Shown piece by piece: positions 1 to 7,398 of a DNA stretch of 52,075 bases (its first letter is position 1; every line of letters starts with the position of its first letter). The notes beneath the pieces were generated by a model that saw only the letters and a list, made by a program, of their open reading frames with translations, ran no database searches and was not told the DNA's origin. The position numbers and the translations under genes are program-made. Origin of the DNA: Bacillota bacterium (GTDB taxonomy: Bacteria > Bacillota > Syntrophomonadia > Syntrophomonadales > Syntrophomonadaceae); assembly GCA_022706565.1 (NCBI GenBank), contig JAKJCH010000001.1, forward strand, positions 4,064-56,138, in the 5' to 3' direction.

Positions 1-391
<391 letters not shown>

Positions 392-424
392 TCATTTTGC
401 CACGCAAGCCTGCGGTCTGGGCAA

Positions 425-1075
425 TTATCCCTTTATCTGGGACATGACCTCGGCGGCGAAATCCGATTGTTGTTTTTCTATACCCTCACCCAACTCATAG
501 CGAGTAAAGCGACGGACGTTTATATTTTCGCCTATTTTGGCAACATGCTCATGAATCAACTGCTGAACAGTTTTATCAGGATCTTTGATAAACTGCTGTT
601 CCAGCAGGCAGTTTTCCTTATAGAACTTCTCTATCCGACCTTCCACCATCTTGTCGATTATTTTTTCCGGTTTACCCTCTTCCAGGGCCTGGGCTCTTAG
701 AACCTCACGCTCATGGTCCAGGTCGGCGGCCGGCACGTTCTCGCGGGAAAGGTAGGCCGGATTGGTGGCCGCTATCTGCATCGCGATGTCATAAGCCAGC
801 TGCCTGAACTCATCGGTATTGCCTACGAAATCAGTTTCACAATTGACCTCGACCAGTACGCCAATGCGCCCTTTGCCATGAATGTACGATACGACAACAC
901 CTTCGCTGGCCACTCTGCCTGCCTTCTTGGCAGCCTTGGCCAAACCCTTGGCCCTTAACTCGTCGATCGACTTCTCTATGTCACCACCGGTCTCCACCAG
1001 CACCTTCTTGCAATCCATCATACCCGCGCCGGTTCTCTCCCGTAGCTCCTTCACCAATGTCGCTGTAATCTCCAC
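425..1075 (-). CDS. tsf: Translation elongation factor Ts
   Basis: Guanine-nucleotide exchange factor for EF-Tu. The 216-residue product begins with [20 protein letters not shown], the conserved N-terminal domain that contacts EF-Tu, and contains [15 protein letters not shown], the core-domain signature with the TDFV motif. The length matches the short EF-Ts form common in Firmicutes and Thermus rather than the 280-residue E. coli form. The start is GTG at 1075, preceded by AAGGAGG seven bases upstream. It lies 83 bases behind rpsB, with a terminator-like hairpin in between that may reduce its expression relative to S2. Confidence 0.97.
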   Translation of the reverse strand: MEITATLVKELRERTGAGMMDCKKVLVETGGDIEKSIDELRAKGLAKAAKKAGRVASEGVVVSYIHGKGRIGVLVEVNCETDFVGNTDEFRQLAYDIAMQIAATNPAYLSRENVPAADLDHEREVLRAQALEEGKPEKIIDKMVEGRIEKFYKENCLLEQQFIKDPDKTVQQLIHEHVAKIGENINVRRFTRYELGEGIEKQQSDFAAEVMSQIKG

Positions 1076-1114
1076 TTATTATCCTCCTTACATATTGCAT
1101 TCCAAATTATCATT

Positions 1115-1149
1115 AAAAAAGGGTGTACCGGAAAAACCGTCCACCCTTT
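1115..1149 (-). terminator. Terminator-like hairpin between rpsB and tsf
   Basis: On the minus strand an AAAGGGTG arm (1142-1149) pairs with CACCCTTT (1118-1125); an inner CGG/CCG pairing closes the loop, and the 3-prime arm runs into a stretch of T (1115-1120 as A on plus). This resembles an intrinsic terminator. As tsf has no visible promoter of its own, it probably works as a partial attenuator that sets the S2 to EF-Ts ratio, as described for rpsB-tsf in other bacteria. That role is inference. Confidence 0.6.
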
Positions 1150-1158
1150 GCTCTAGCT

Positions 1159-1857
1159 TTATCCGGATATTTGTTCTCCCTGCTTGCTCTCCAGCACCGC
1201 ATCTGCGATCTTGGAAGATATCAACCTTACTGCTCTAATGGCGTCATCGTTGCCTGGTATTACATAGTCGATTTCATCAGGGTCGCAGTTGGTATCCACA
1301 ATGGCAACCACCGGGATATTCAGTTTACGGGCTTCCGCTACCGCGATCTTTTCTTTGCGGGGATCTACCACATACACGGCTCCGGGCAGTTTGTCCATAT
1401 CTTTGATGCCACCCAGGAATCTTTCCAGTCTTTCCCGCTCATTCTTCAGCTTGGCTACTTCTTTCTTGGTAAGAACTTCAAAGGCTCCTTCGGCCTCCAT
1501 CCTCTCTAACTCCTTGAGCCTCATGACTCTTTTGCGGATCGTCTTGTAGTTGGTCAGCATGCCGCCCAGCCAGCGTTGGTTTACAAAATACATCTCACAT
1601 CTTCTGGCTTCATCCTTGATGGTCTCCTGAGCCTGTTTCTTGGTCCCGACGAAAAGGATGCCCTTGCCTTCGGCTACCGTCTCTTTGATGAAAGCATAAG
1701 CTTCATCGAATTTTTTGACCGTCTGCTGGAGATCGATAATGTAAATACCGTTCCTCTCCATATAAATGTAACGGTCCATCTTGGGGTTCCATCTCCTGGT
1801 CTGGTGCCCGAAGTGAACCCCAGCCTCCAGCAGCTGCTTCATAGTAATTACCGACAT
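1159..1857 (-). CDS. rpsB: 30S ribosomal protein S2
   Basis: Small-subunit protein S2. The 232-residue product begins [20 protein letters not shown], the S2 signature, and shows [21 protein letters not shown] and the second signature [20 protein letters not shown] near the C-terminus. A longer frame starts at 1890, but the ATG at 1857 is preceded by AGGAGGT at ideal spacing, so it is chosen. It heads the rpsB-tsf-pyrH group and has its own sigma-A-like promoter about 110 bases upstream. It is transcribed divergently from the sigma-54 activator gene. Confidence 0.97.
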   Translation of the reverse strand: MSVITMKQLLEAGVHFGHQTRRWNPKMDRYIYMERNGIYIIDLQQTVKKFDEAYAFIKETVAEGKGILFVGTKKQAQETIKDEARRCEMYFVNQRWLGGMLTNYKTIRKRVMRLKELERMEAEGAFEVLTKKEVAKLKNERERLERFLGGIKDMDKLPGAVYVVDPRKEKIAVAEARKLNIPVVAIVDTNCDPDEIDYVIPGNDDAIRAVRLISSKIADAVLESKQGEQISG

Positions 1858-1964
1858 TTTCCTACCTCCTGTTGTTTTAGTCCTCCGCAAGCTTCATTCC
1901 GCCGGGAGACTTTTGGAAAAGCACACTCCCTACGGTCGGCTGGCGTGCGAAATCATCAACAGAT

Positions 1965-1994
1965 AATATATCACAATTAAATACGGGTTGGCAA
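1965..1994 (-). promoter_or_regulatory. Sigma-A promoter of rpsB-tsf
   Basis: On the minus strand TTGCCA (1989-1994) and TATATT (1965-1970) are separated by 18 bases, a good match to the housekeeping consensus. Transcription would begin near 1957, leaving a leader of about 100 bases before rpsB. That leader could carry an S2 autoregulatory structure, but I could not identify one. Confidence 0.65.
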
Positions 1995-2256
1995 GAAAGT
2001 AGAATATTGCCGCCAATCTTCTTCTGGGTAACTCCATTGATAAAGTAAGTGTCACCCTTTGAAGAGGAAGCGCTTGGCTAAATTGCGCAATAAATCGGAT
2101 TAGAATTGTACTGTTTCAAGTCTTCAATCATATATATTGTCCCAATAATCGTTGATTCAAGCCGGGAACTACGATTCCTCCCACCCAGGAAGATAAATCC
2201 CGTGCATTTTTCAAAACCATATGCTAAATTGAAGCCAAGGTGGTGGCATTAATTAT
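1995..2256. other. Intergenic region between divergent rpsB and activator gene
   Basis: Beyond the rpsB promoter there is no convincing gene. A TTGTAC (2106-2111) and an AT-rich TATATA (2131-2136) could be a poor plus-strand promoter for the activator, but the spacing of 19 is long. No hairpin followed by T was seen. Confidence 0.35.
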
Positions 2257-4350
2257 ATGAAGATTAGAGAGATTATGACCATTGATCCGATCTGTCTTCG
2301 TCCTGATCAGACAGTGGGAGAGGCAGCCATCATTTTTATGGAGCATAAGATCGATGGCGCCCCGGTGGTGAATGGGAACCGTGAATTAATCGGCCTATTC
2401 ACAAAGACTCACATATATCGGGTAGTAAACGGAGACCGGGATTTTGATCGTCCGGTGGCGCAGATGATGAGCACCGACCTGCTCGTCGGACATCCGGATG
2501 ATGAATTCGGTGATGTAGTCAATGCGACGGTGCCACGTCTACCGGTGGTTGATGACCGGGGTCGGGTCGTGGGTATTTGTACCCGCGGGGACATCGCCAA
2601 AGCCTTCTTTGATTCGTATCAGAATATCTCGCTGGAATTGGACGCCATTATCAATTCAGCCCATAATGTTATCGTATCGATTGACCACAATGGCTTTATA
2701 AAGGTTTGGAATGCAGCTGCGGAGAGAATCCTGGGCTCTAAAGCCTCCGAGGTCAGTGGGCGTCATATCCAAGATGTCCTGCCCGAGAGCGACCTTACCC
2801 GCGTTATAGATATCGGTACAGCTGAACCCCTGAAAAGGATCAGTTTGAGGGGCCATCAATTTTTGTCCAATCGTTCTCCTATTATTAAGGAAGGAGAAAT
2901 TGTCGGGGCGGTGGCGGTGCTCCTGGACGTATCTGAATTGGAGAGTGTTTCAAGGGAGTTGGAACGCTTCAAGGAACTCAACCGGGAGTTGGATGCGATT
3001 ATTGACTCCTCTTTTGATGGTTTATATATTACCGACGGAAATGGTATCACCCTTCGCCTCAATAAGGCTTATGAAAGGATCACCGGCATCAGCGCCGATG
3101 AATTCATTGGCAAAAATGTGACCACTATTGAGTCTGAGGGAATCGTCTCGGAATCAGTTACAGCGTTGGTACTGGAGAAGCGCAGTCCGGTGACCATCAG
3201 CCAGGAGATGCGTACCGGTAAAATGACTTTGGCTACCGGCAACCCGGTTTTCGATGATAAGGGCAACATCTTCCGGGTGGTTAGCAACGTCCGTGATATC
3301 ACCGAACTCAATGCTTTGAGACAAAAACTGGAAGAGTTTGAAGGCCTGAGCCAGCACTATGAATCGCAGCTGCGCACTCTGAAATTGCAATACGTTGGTT
3401 CAGACAATATTGTGACCAATTCTAGTCGCATGATTACTCTGCTATCCACGGTGATCAGGCTGGCTCAGTTTGATTCCACCATTTTGATTACGGGTGAATC
3501 TGGTACCGGTAAGGAATTGATTGCCGAGGTAATTCACAACAACAGCAGCCGCCGGGACCAACCCTTTATAAAAGTCAATTGCGGGGCAATTCCTGAGACA
3601 CTGCTGGAATCGGAACTATTCGGTTATGATTATGGTGCTTTCACGGGTGCCAAGAAAGAAGGCAAACCGGGTTATTTTCAGTTGGCGGCGGGAGGAACAC
3701 TGTTTCTGGATGAGATCGGCGATCTGCCCTTAAATCTGCAGGTTAAACTGTTGCGGGTACTGCAGAACAAGGAGTTCGTCCGCGTCGGCGGCACCAAACC
3801 CCTGCAAGTTGATGCCAGAATCGTGACGGGCACCAATCGCAATCTGCTGGAGCTGGTGGAGAAAAAACTGTTTAGGGAGGACCTTTACTACCGCCTTAAT
3901 GTGGTCCCCATCAATGTCCCCCCTTTGCGGGACAGGATCGAGGATATTCCTCCCCTGGTTGCTCATTTCACCAAGTTGTACAACCGCAAACACAAGCTCA
4001 ACCGCAGGTTTGCCCCCGAAGTAGTAGATGTTTTTATGGGTTATAATTGGCCTGGCAACGTGCGAGAGTTGGAAAACCTTATAGAAAGATTGATAGTTGT
4101 AGGTACCAAAGATCTTCTGACCATCGACGACCTGCCAGCATTTTTGGTAAACTCCGGTCCAGTAAATCCTGAGGTAACGGTCTCCGGTATCATACCCCTG
4201 CAAGATGCAGTGGAGAATGTAGAGAAGCAGATCCTCGAGAAGGCTTATCAACAATACCGCACCACCCGGCAAATGGCTGCAGTGCTTAAGGTGGACGCAT
4301 CGACTGTGGTTAGAAAAGCAGCCAAATATGGTATATCACATACCAAATAA
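2257..4350 (+). CDS. Sigma-54-dependent activator with CBS pair and two PAS domains
   Basis: Bacterial enhancer-binding protein of 697 residues. Order of parts: two CBS motifs (about 1-120; REIMTIDPICLRPDQTVGEA begins the first), PAS (about 122-235), second PAS (about 236-355), AAA+ sigma-54 interaction domain (about 382-620), Fis-type helix-turn-helix (about 650-690). Visible motifs are Walker A GESGTGKE at 413-420, the sigma-54 contact loop GAFTGA at 460-465, Walker B LFLDEIGDL at 482-490, and NWPGNVREL. All parts needed for sigma-54 activation are intact. CBS pairs commonly bind adenine nucleotides, and PAS domains bind small ligands, so it probably senses a metabolite or energy state. It sits directly upstream of palindromes, a sigma-54 promoter and beta-oxidation genes, which are its likely targets. 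The ribosome site (AAGGTGG) is far from the ATG. Confidence 0.92.
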   Translation: MKIREIMTIDPICLRPDQTVGEAAIIFMEHKIDGAPVVNGNRELIGLFTKTHIYRVVNGDRDFDRPVAQMMSTDLLVGHPDDEFGDVVNATVPRLPVVDDRGRVVGICTRGDIAKAFFDSYQNISLELDAIINSAHNVIVSIDHNGFIKVWNAAAERILGSKASEVSGRHIQDVLPESDLTRVIDIGTAEPLKRISLRGHQFLSNRSPIIKEGEIVGAVAVLLDVSELESVSRELERFKELNRELDAIIDSSFDGLYITDGNGITLRLNKAYERITGISADEFIGKNVTTIESEGIVSESVTALVLEKRSPVTISQEMRTGKMTLATGNPVFDDKGNIFRVVSNVRDITELNALRQKLEEFEGLSQHYESQLRTLKLQYVGSDNIVTNSSRMITLLSTVIRLAQFDSTILITGESGTGKELIAEVIHNNSSRRDQPFIKVNCGAIPETLLESELFGYDYGAFTGAKKEGKPGYFQLAAGGTLFLDEIGDLPLNLQVKLLRVLQNKEFVRVGGTKPLQVDARIVTGTNRNLLELVEKKLFREDLYYRLNVVPINVPPLRDRIEDIPPLVAHFTKLYNRKHKLNRRFAPEVVDVFMGYNWPGNVRELENLIERLIVVGTKDLLTIDDLPAFLVNSGPVNPEVTVSGIIPLQDAVENVEKQILEKAYQQYRTTRQMAAVLKVDASTVVRKAAKYGISHTK

Positions 4351-4375
4351 CAAGAAATAAGGATTCAAATACTTG

Positions 4376-4395
4376 TTGATGCATCAATGCAACTT
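4376..4395 (+). promoter_or_regulatory. Candidate activator site 1
   Basis: TTGATGCA-TCAA-TGCAACTT. It fits the consensus TTGATGCA-N4-TGCAACAA, an imperfect palindrome with TGCA half-cores. The centre lies about 317 bases upstream of the predicted sigma-54 start. Binding by the adjacent activator is inferred. Confidence 0.5.
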
Positions 4396-4396
4396 A

Positions 4397-4416
4397 CCGT
4401 TGCACTGGTGCATCGT
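4397..4416 (-). promoter_or_regulatory. Candidate activator site 2 (inverted)
   Basis: On the minus strand this reads CGATGCA-CCAG-TGCAACGG. It is a second copy of the motif in opposite orientation, its centre about 22 bases from site 1, that is about two helical turns. Confidence 0.45.
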
Positions 4417-4420
4417 TTTT

Positions 4421-4440
4421 TAGATGCATAAACGCAACGC
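4421..4440 (+). promoter_or_regulatory. Candidate activator site 3
   Basis: TAGATGCA-TAAA-CGCAACGC. A weaker third copy, its centre about 24 bases after site 2, so sites 1-3 could lie on one face of the helix. Confidence 0.4.
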
Positions 4441-4676
4441 GAGAAACCAAGAAAGATCCCCGCCTTTTCAATAGGGAACTTCCAATACTGGTCTTGTGCA
4501 AGTCGTTACATGAGACAACCTGTCGTAATGTTGGGGAGTATTCATTCCTTGTTCAAGGCCACATAGGAACCTTGATGCACCGATGCAACAAAATGTTAGG
4601 GGACGGGGCCACCCGCATCCCCCTTTTAAAACCCAATCGCCGCGGCTTGGGGGCATTTTAGAATTATACCTGATTA
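4441..4676. other. Enhancer-to-promoter spacer without a gene
   Basis: Apart from candidate site 4 I see no gene, hairpin terminator or sigma-A promoter here. A 62-codon minus-strand frame at 4468-4656 has no recognisable content. The region is best explained as DNA looped between the distant activator sites and the sigma-54 promoter. Confidence 0.45.
4572..4591 (+). promoter_or_regulatory. Candidate activator site 4 (best copy)
   Basis: TTGATGCA-CCGA-TGCAACAA is the most symmetrical copy; only the base beside each TGCA core breaks the dyad. Its centre is about 121 bases upstream of the predicted sigma-54 start, the usual distance for an enhancer-binding-protein site. Confidence 0.55.
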
Positions 4677-4692
4677 TGGCATGATACTTGCT
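4677..4692 (+). promoter_or_regulatory. Sigma-54 promoter for the Com-like gene and probably the beta-oxidation operon
   Basis: TGGCATGATACTTGCT matches the -24/-12 consensus TGGCACG-N4-TTGCW at all but one position; GG and GC are separated by exactly ten bases. Transcription should start near 4703. The gene upstream encodes a sigma-54 activator with an intact GAFTGA loop, which supports the assignment. Confidence 0.85.
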
Positions 4693-4746
4693 TAGTAAAT
4701 ATAGAAGATACGCGATGAGTTGTCGGGAGATCAGGGGTTAAGGGGA

Positions 4747-4929
4747 GTGATTTTTATTATTCTAAAGGATTTCCGGTGCCACAAATGCCAAAAGCTTTTA
4801 GGGAAGTACTTGGAATGCCGGCAGTTAGAAATCAAGTGCCCGCGCTGCGGGGCACAGAATAGTCTGCGTGACACAGCTGTATTTACGAAAATAATTAAGG
4901 ATTCACTTACCGCCGTCAGTTCGATTTAA
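4747..4929 (+). CDS. Com-like small zinc-ribbon protein
   Basis: A protein of about 60 residues containing FRCHKCQKLLGKYLE followed by EIKCPRCGAQNSL: two Cys-x2-Cys pairs in the arrangement of phage Mu Com (RCKNCNKLL ... EIRCPRC). Mu Com binds a stem-loop in the mom mRNA and allows its translation. The start is unclear: a GTG at 4747 sits too close to AGGGGA, a TTG at 4720 lacks a good site, and an ATT at 4756 would have ideal spacing and would give an N-terminus about as short as that of Mu Com. It is the first gene after the sigma-54 promoter and is followed by a terminator and then the thiolase operon. The family match is clear; a regulatory role here is inferred from position. Confidence 0.75.
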   Translation: MIFIILKDFRCHKCQKLLGKYLECRQLEIKCPRCGAQNSLRDTAVFTKIIKDSLTAVSSI

Positions 4930-4982
4930 TTGGAATCAACCCAACTACATATCGCTTTATAGTATCTGTTAGAGAGCCTTTG

Positions 4983-5020
4983 AGCCCCGCCAGACAAATA
5001 CGTCTGCGGGGTTGTTTTTA
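4983..5020 (+). terminator. Terminator or attenuator before the thiolase operon
   Basis: CCCCGC-C-AGAC pairs with GTCTGCGGGG with one bulged C and a loop of about six bases, followed by GTTTTTA. It is a convincing intrinsic terminator between the Com-like gene and the beta-oxidation genes. Sigma-54 transcripts must read through it to reach thiolase unless a second promoter is used. Confidence 0.8.
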
Positions 5021-5031
5021 TCTTCAATAAT

Positions 5032-5109
5032 AAGGAGGTGAATTGTTCCAGTCACGGTAGGACTCTAGTATTTTTAGCAGTCAATGAACGATTTAAGGAG
5101 GATGAGAGA
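5032..5109 (+). promoter_or_regulatory. Thiolase leader with two Shine-Dalgarno sequences
   Basis: An AAGGAGG at 5032 has no in-frame start at proper spacing for thiolase; the only start behind it, TTG at 5043, ends after five codons. A second AAGGAGG at 5095 serves the thiolase ATG at 5110. Between them TTGTTC (5043-5048) and TAGTAT (5066-5071), 17 apart, could be a weak sigma-A promoter that would make thiolase partly independent of the upstream terminator. All of this is tentative. Confidence 0.35.
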
Positions 5110-6465
5110 ATGTCGGATTTTGTACAGAAACTTGATATGAAGAGGGCGGATTATCCGAAGACTGTGCCTGTTACCGGATTTGGCGAGAGGAAGCCTGATT
5201 ACAAAGGTATGGGCCGCAAACTGGACAACCCCTATGCCAAACTACGGGAAGTCGTGTGTGTTGCCGCAGCTCGTACCCCTTATGGTGTATTGGGCGGCAA
5301 GCTTAAAGAATATGATGCACCCCAGCTGGGCGCTCTGGCCATCAAGGAAGTTATGCGCCGGGTAGAGGGCAAGGTCAAAGGCGAAGATGTGGACTACGTG
5401 TACATGGGCGAAGTCGTCCCCGCCGGCGTAGGCCAAGTCCCCAGCCGCCAAGCCACCCTTTTGGCAGGTTTGCCGGAGTCGGTTCCTTCCATCACTATCA
5501 ACAAAGTCTGTTCCTCCGGTTTAAAAACCGTTGACCTGGGCGTACAGCTGATCAAAGTCGGCCGGGCCGATATCGTTATCGCCGGCGGTATGGAAAGCAT
5601 GACCAACTGCCCCTATTCGCTGCCCGATGAAAGATTTGGCGGCCGGATGGGATTACCTAATGGACGGCTGGTAGACTTGATGGTCTATGATGGCCTGTGG
5701 GATGCCTTCTATAACCGTCACATGGCTATACATGGTTCGGAAGTATCTGACGAATTTGGCATCACCCGGGAAGACATGGATTGGTGGGCATACCTTTCCC
5801 AAACTAGGGCTGTGGATGCAATGGAAAATGGCCGCCTCGACGACGAGATATTCCCGGTTGAAATCAAGAAGGGCAAAGAAATCATGGCCAAGGACGAAGG
5901 CCCTCGCCCCGGCACCACCATCGAAGCCCTTGCCAAGCTTCCTCCGGTATTCAATCACAAGAGCCCTGTAACCGGCGGCCCGGGCAGCGTTACAGCAGGT
6001 AATGCTCCGGGTGTCAACGATGGAGGCAGCGCAGTCATGCTCATGAGCCGTGAAAAGGCGGATGAGTTAGGATTGAAGCCGCTTTTCACCATCGTAGACT
6101 ATGCCGAGGTATCCCAACAGACCAAGGATATAGCTACCGTTCCCGGCCTCTCCATCAAGAAGGTACTGGAACAGAACGGCCTTACTGCTGATGATATCAA
6201 GCTGGTGGAAGCCAACGAGGCCTTCGCAGCCGTGGTTCTGGTCAGCTGTATGAAGATCGTAGGCATGAGCAAGGAAGACATGATCAACAAGGTCAATGTC
6301 AACGGATCCGCTATAGCCTATGGACACCCGATCGGTTCTTCCGGGGCTCGGATCCTGATGACCCTCGGCTACGAATTAAAACGCCGCGGCGGCGGGTACG
6401 GCGTATGTGGAATCTGCTCCGGCCACGCTCAAGGCGATTCTATGCTGATATATGTTGAGCCATAA
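5110..6465 (+). CDS. Acetyl-CoA C-acetyltransferase (thiolase) with N-terminal extension
   Basis: Cleaves acetoacetyl-CoA (or longer 3-ketoacyl-CoA) with CoA to acetyl-CoA in the last step of beta-oxidation. Chosen start ATG 5110 with AAGGAGG gives 451 residues; an in-frame GTG at 5038 is unsupported. Visible are NKVCSSG (nucleophile C134), NEAFA (369-373), GHPIGSSG (H406) and the second cysteine C436. Two oddities: the catalytic core begins only at about residue 46 (REVVCVAAARTP), so there is a charged N-terminal extension absent from the usual 390-residue enzymes; and the canonical C-x-GGG-x-G segment reads CSGHAQG. It is followed by the dehydrogenase after 45 bases, which makes degradation of 3-ketoacyl-CoA the likely direction. 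Confidence 0.92.
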   Translation: MSDFVQKLDMKRADYPKTVPVTGFGERKPDYKGMGRKLDNPYAKLREVVCVAAARTPYGVLGGKLKEYDAPQLGALAIKEVMRRVEGKVKGEDVDYVYMGEVVPAGVGQVPSRQATLLAGLPESVPSITINKVCSSGLKTVDLGVQLIKVGRADIVIAGGMESMTNCPYSLPDERFGGRMGLPNGRLVDLMVYDGLWDAFYNRHMAIHGSEVSDEFGITREDMDWWAYLSQTRAVDAMENGRLDDEIFPVEIKKGKEIMAKDEGPRPGTTIEALAKLPPVFNHKSPVTGGPGSVTAGNAPGVNDGGSAVMLMSREKADELGLKPLFTIVDYAEVSQQTKDIATVPGLSIKKVLEQNGLTADDIKLVEANEAFAAVVLVSCMKIVGMSKEDMINKVNVNGSAIAYGHPIGSSGARILMTLGYELKRRGGGYGVCGICSGHAQGDSMLIYVEP

Positions 6466-6510
6466 AACACCGATTCGATAACATCAAATCATTGTGAGGA
6501 GGAAGGAAAT

Positions 6511-7365
6511 ATGGAAATCAAAAAGGTAATGGTCATCGGTGCGGGCCAGATGGGCGGGGGCATAGCTCAAGTTTCAGCCCAGGCTGGTTTTGAGACTGTT
6601 CAATATGACATCAACATGGAATTGGTCGACAAGGGCATTGCTCTCATCAAAAAGAACCTGGGCCGTGATGTTGAAAAAGGCAAACGCACCCAGGAAGATA
6701 TGGATGCCATTCTAGCCAGGATCAAACCCTCGGTCAGTCTGGAAGATGCCGCTGACTGCGACCTGATCGTAGAAGCCATTGTCGAAAACTTCGATATCAA
6801 GAAAAAGGTGTTTGAGGAATTGGACCGGATCGCTCCTCCCCATGCGATTCTGGCCAGCAATACATCCTCCCTGCCTATTACCCAGATAGCGGCCTGCACC
6901 AAACGCCCCGGTCAGGTAATCGGTATGCACTTCATGAATCCAGTTCCAGTAATGAAACTGGTGGAAGTAATCCGCGGACTGGCTACCACCGATGATGTCT
7001 ATAACACCATCGAGGAAGCCTCCATCAAGATGGGCAAAACCCCGGTTTGGTGTAAGGACGTTCCTGGCTTCATCTCCAACCGCGTTCTGCAGGTGATGAT
7101 CAACGAGGCGCTGTGGGAGCTCTATGAAGGTGTTGCTCCAGCCGAGAATATCGACAATATCATGAAGCTGGGCATGAACCATCCCATGGGTCCCTGTGCA
7201 CTGGCCGACCTCATTGGATTGGATACCGTGCTAGCGATTCTCAATGTAATGTACACCGGCTATGGTGATCCCAAATACCGTCCCTCCCCTCTCCTGAAGC
7301 AATATGTGCAAGCCGGATGGCTGGGACGCAAAACCGGCAAGGGTATATTCGACTACAGCAAATAG
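6511..7365 (+). CDS. hbd: 3-hydroxybutyryl-CoA dehydrogenase
   Basis: Oxidises 3-hydroxybutyryl-CoA to acetoacetyl-CoA with NAD. The 284-residue protein has the Rossmann motif GAGQMGGGIAQ at 10-20, the catalytic HFMNPVP with H140, and the C-terminal helical domain (NRVLQVMINEALWELYEGV, GPCALADLIGLD). Length and motifs match the short clostridial Hbd family. GAGGAGGAAGG precedes the ATG. It lies between thiolase and crotonase in a tightly spaced operon; in a syntrophic context it would feed NADH to hydrogen or formate formation, which is inference. Confidence 0.95.
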   Translation: MEIKKVMVIGAGQMGGGIAQVSAQAGFETVQYDINMELVDKGIALIKKNLGRDVEKGKRTQEDMDAILARIKPSVSLEDAADCDLIVEAIVENFDIKKKVFEELDRIAPPHAILASNTSSLPITQIAACTKRPGQVIGMHFMNPVPVMKLVEVIRGLATTDDVYNTIEEASIKMGKTPVWCKDVPGFISNRVLQVMINEALWELYEGVAPAENIDNIMKLGMNHPMGPCALADLIGLDTVLAILNVMYTGYGDPKYRPSPLLKQYVQAGWLGRKTGKGIFDYSK

Positions 7366-7398
7366 GTCCATGAAGTCTAGGCCAAGGGAGGGATAGAA

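Larger units (their letters stand above)
4376..4420 (+). terminator. Terminator of the activator gene, built from two palindrome copies
   Basis: GATGCATCAATGCAAC (4378-4393) pairs with GTTGCACTGGTGCATC (4399-4414) over 16 positions with one mismatch and one G-U pair, a five-base loop, then TTTTTT. It is a strong intrinsic terminator 25 bases after the activator stop. The two arms are also two oppositely oriented copies of the repeated motif proposed below as activator binding sites, so the element may do two jobs. Confidence 0.8.

Noticed and set aside
3730-4272. 180-codon open frame on the minus strand
   Set aside because: It lies fully antisense to the AAA+ domain of the sigma-54 activator, has no recognised motif and no ribosome site; it is a shadow frame.
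4468-4656. 62-codon minus-strand frame between activator and promoter
   Set aside because: No ribosome site, no motif, and it covers a candidate activator site; the region is better explained as regulatory.
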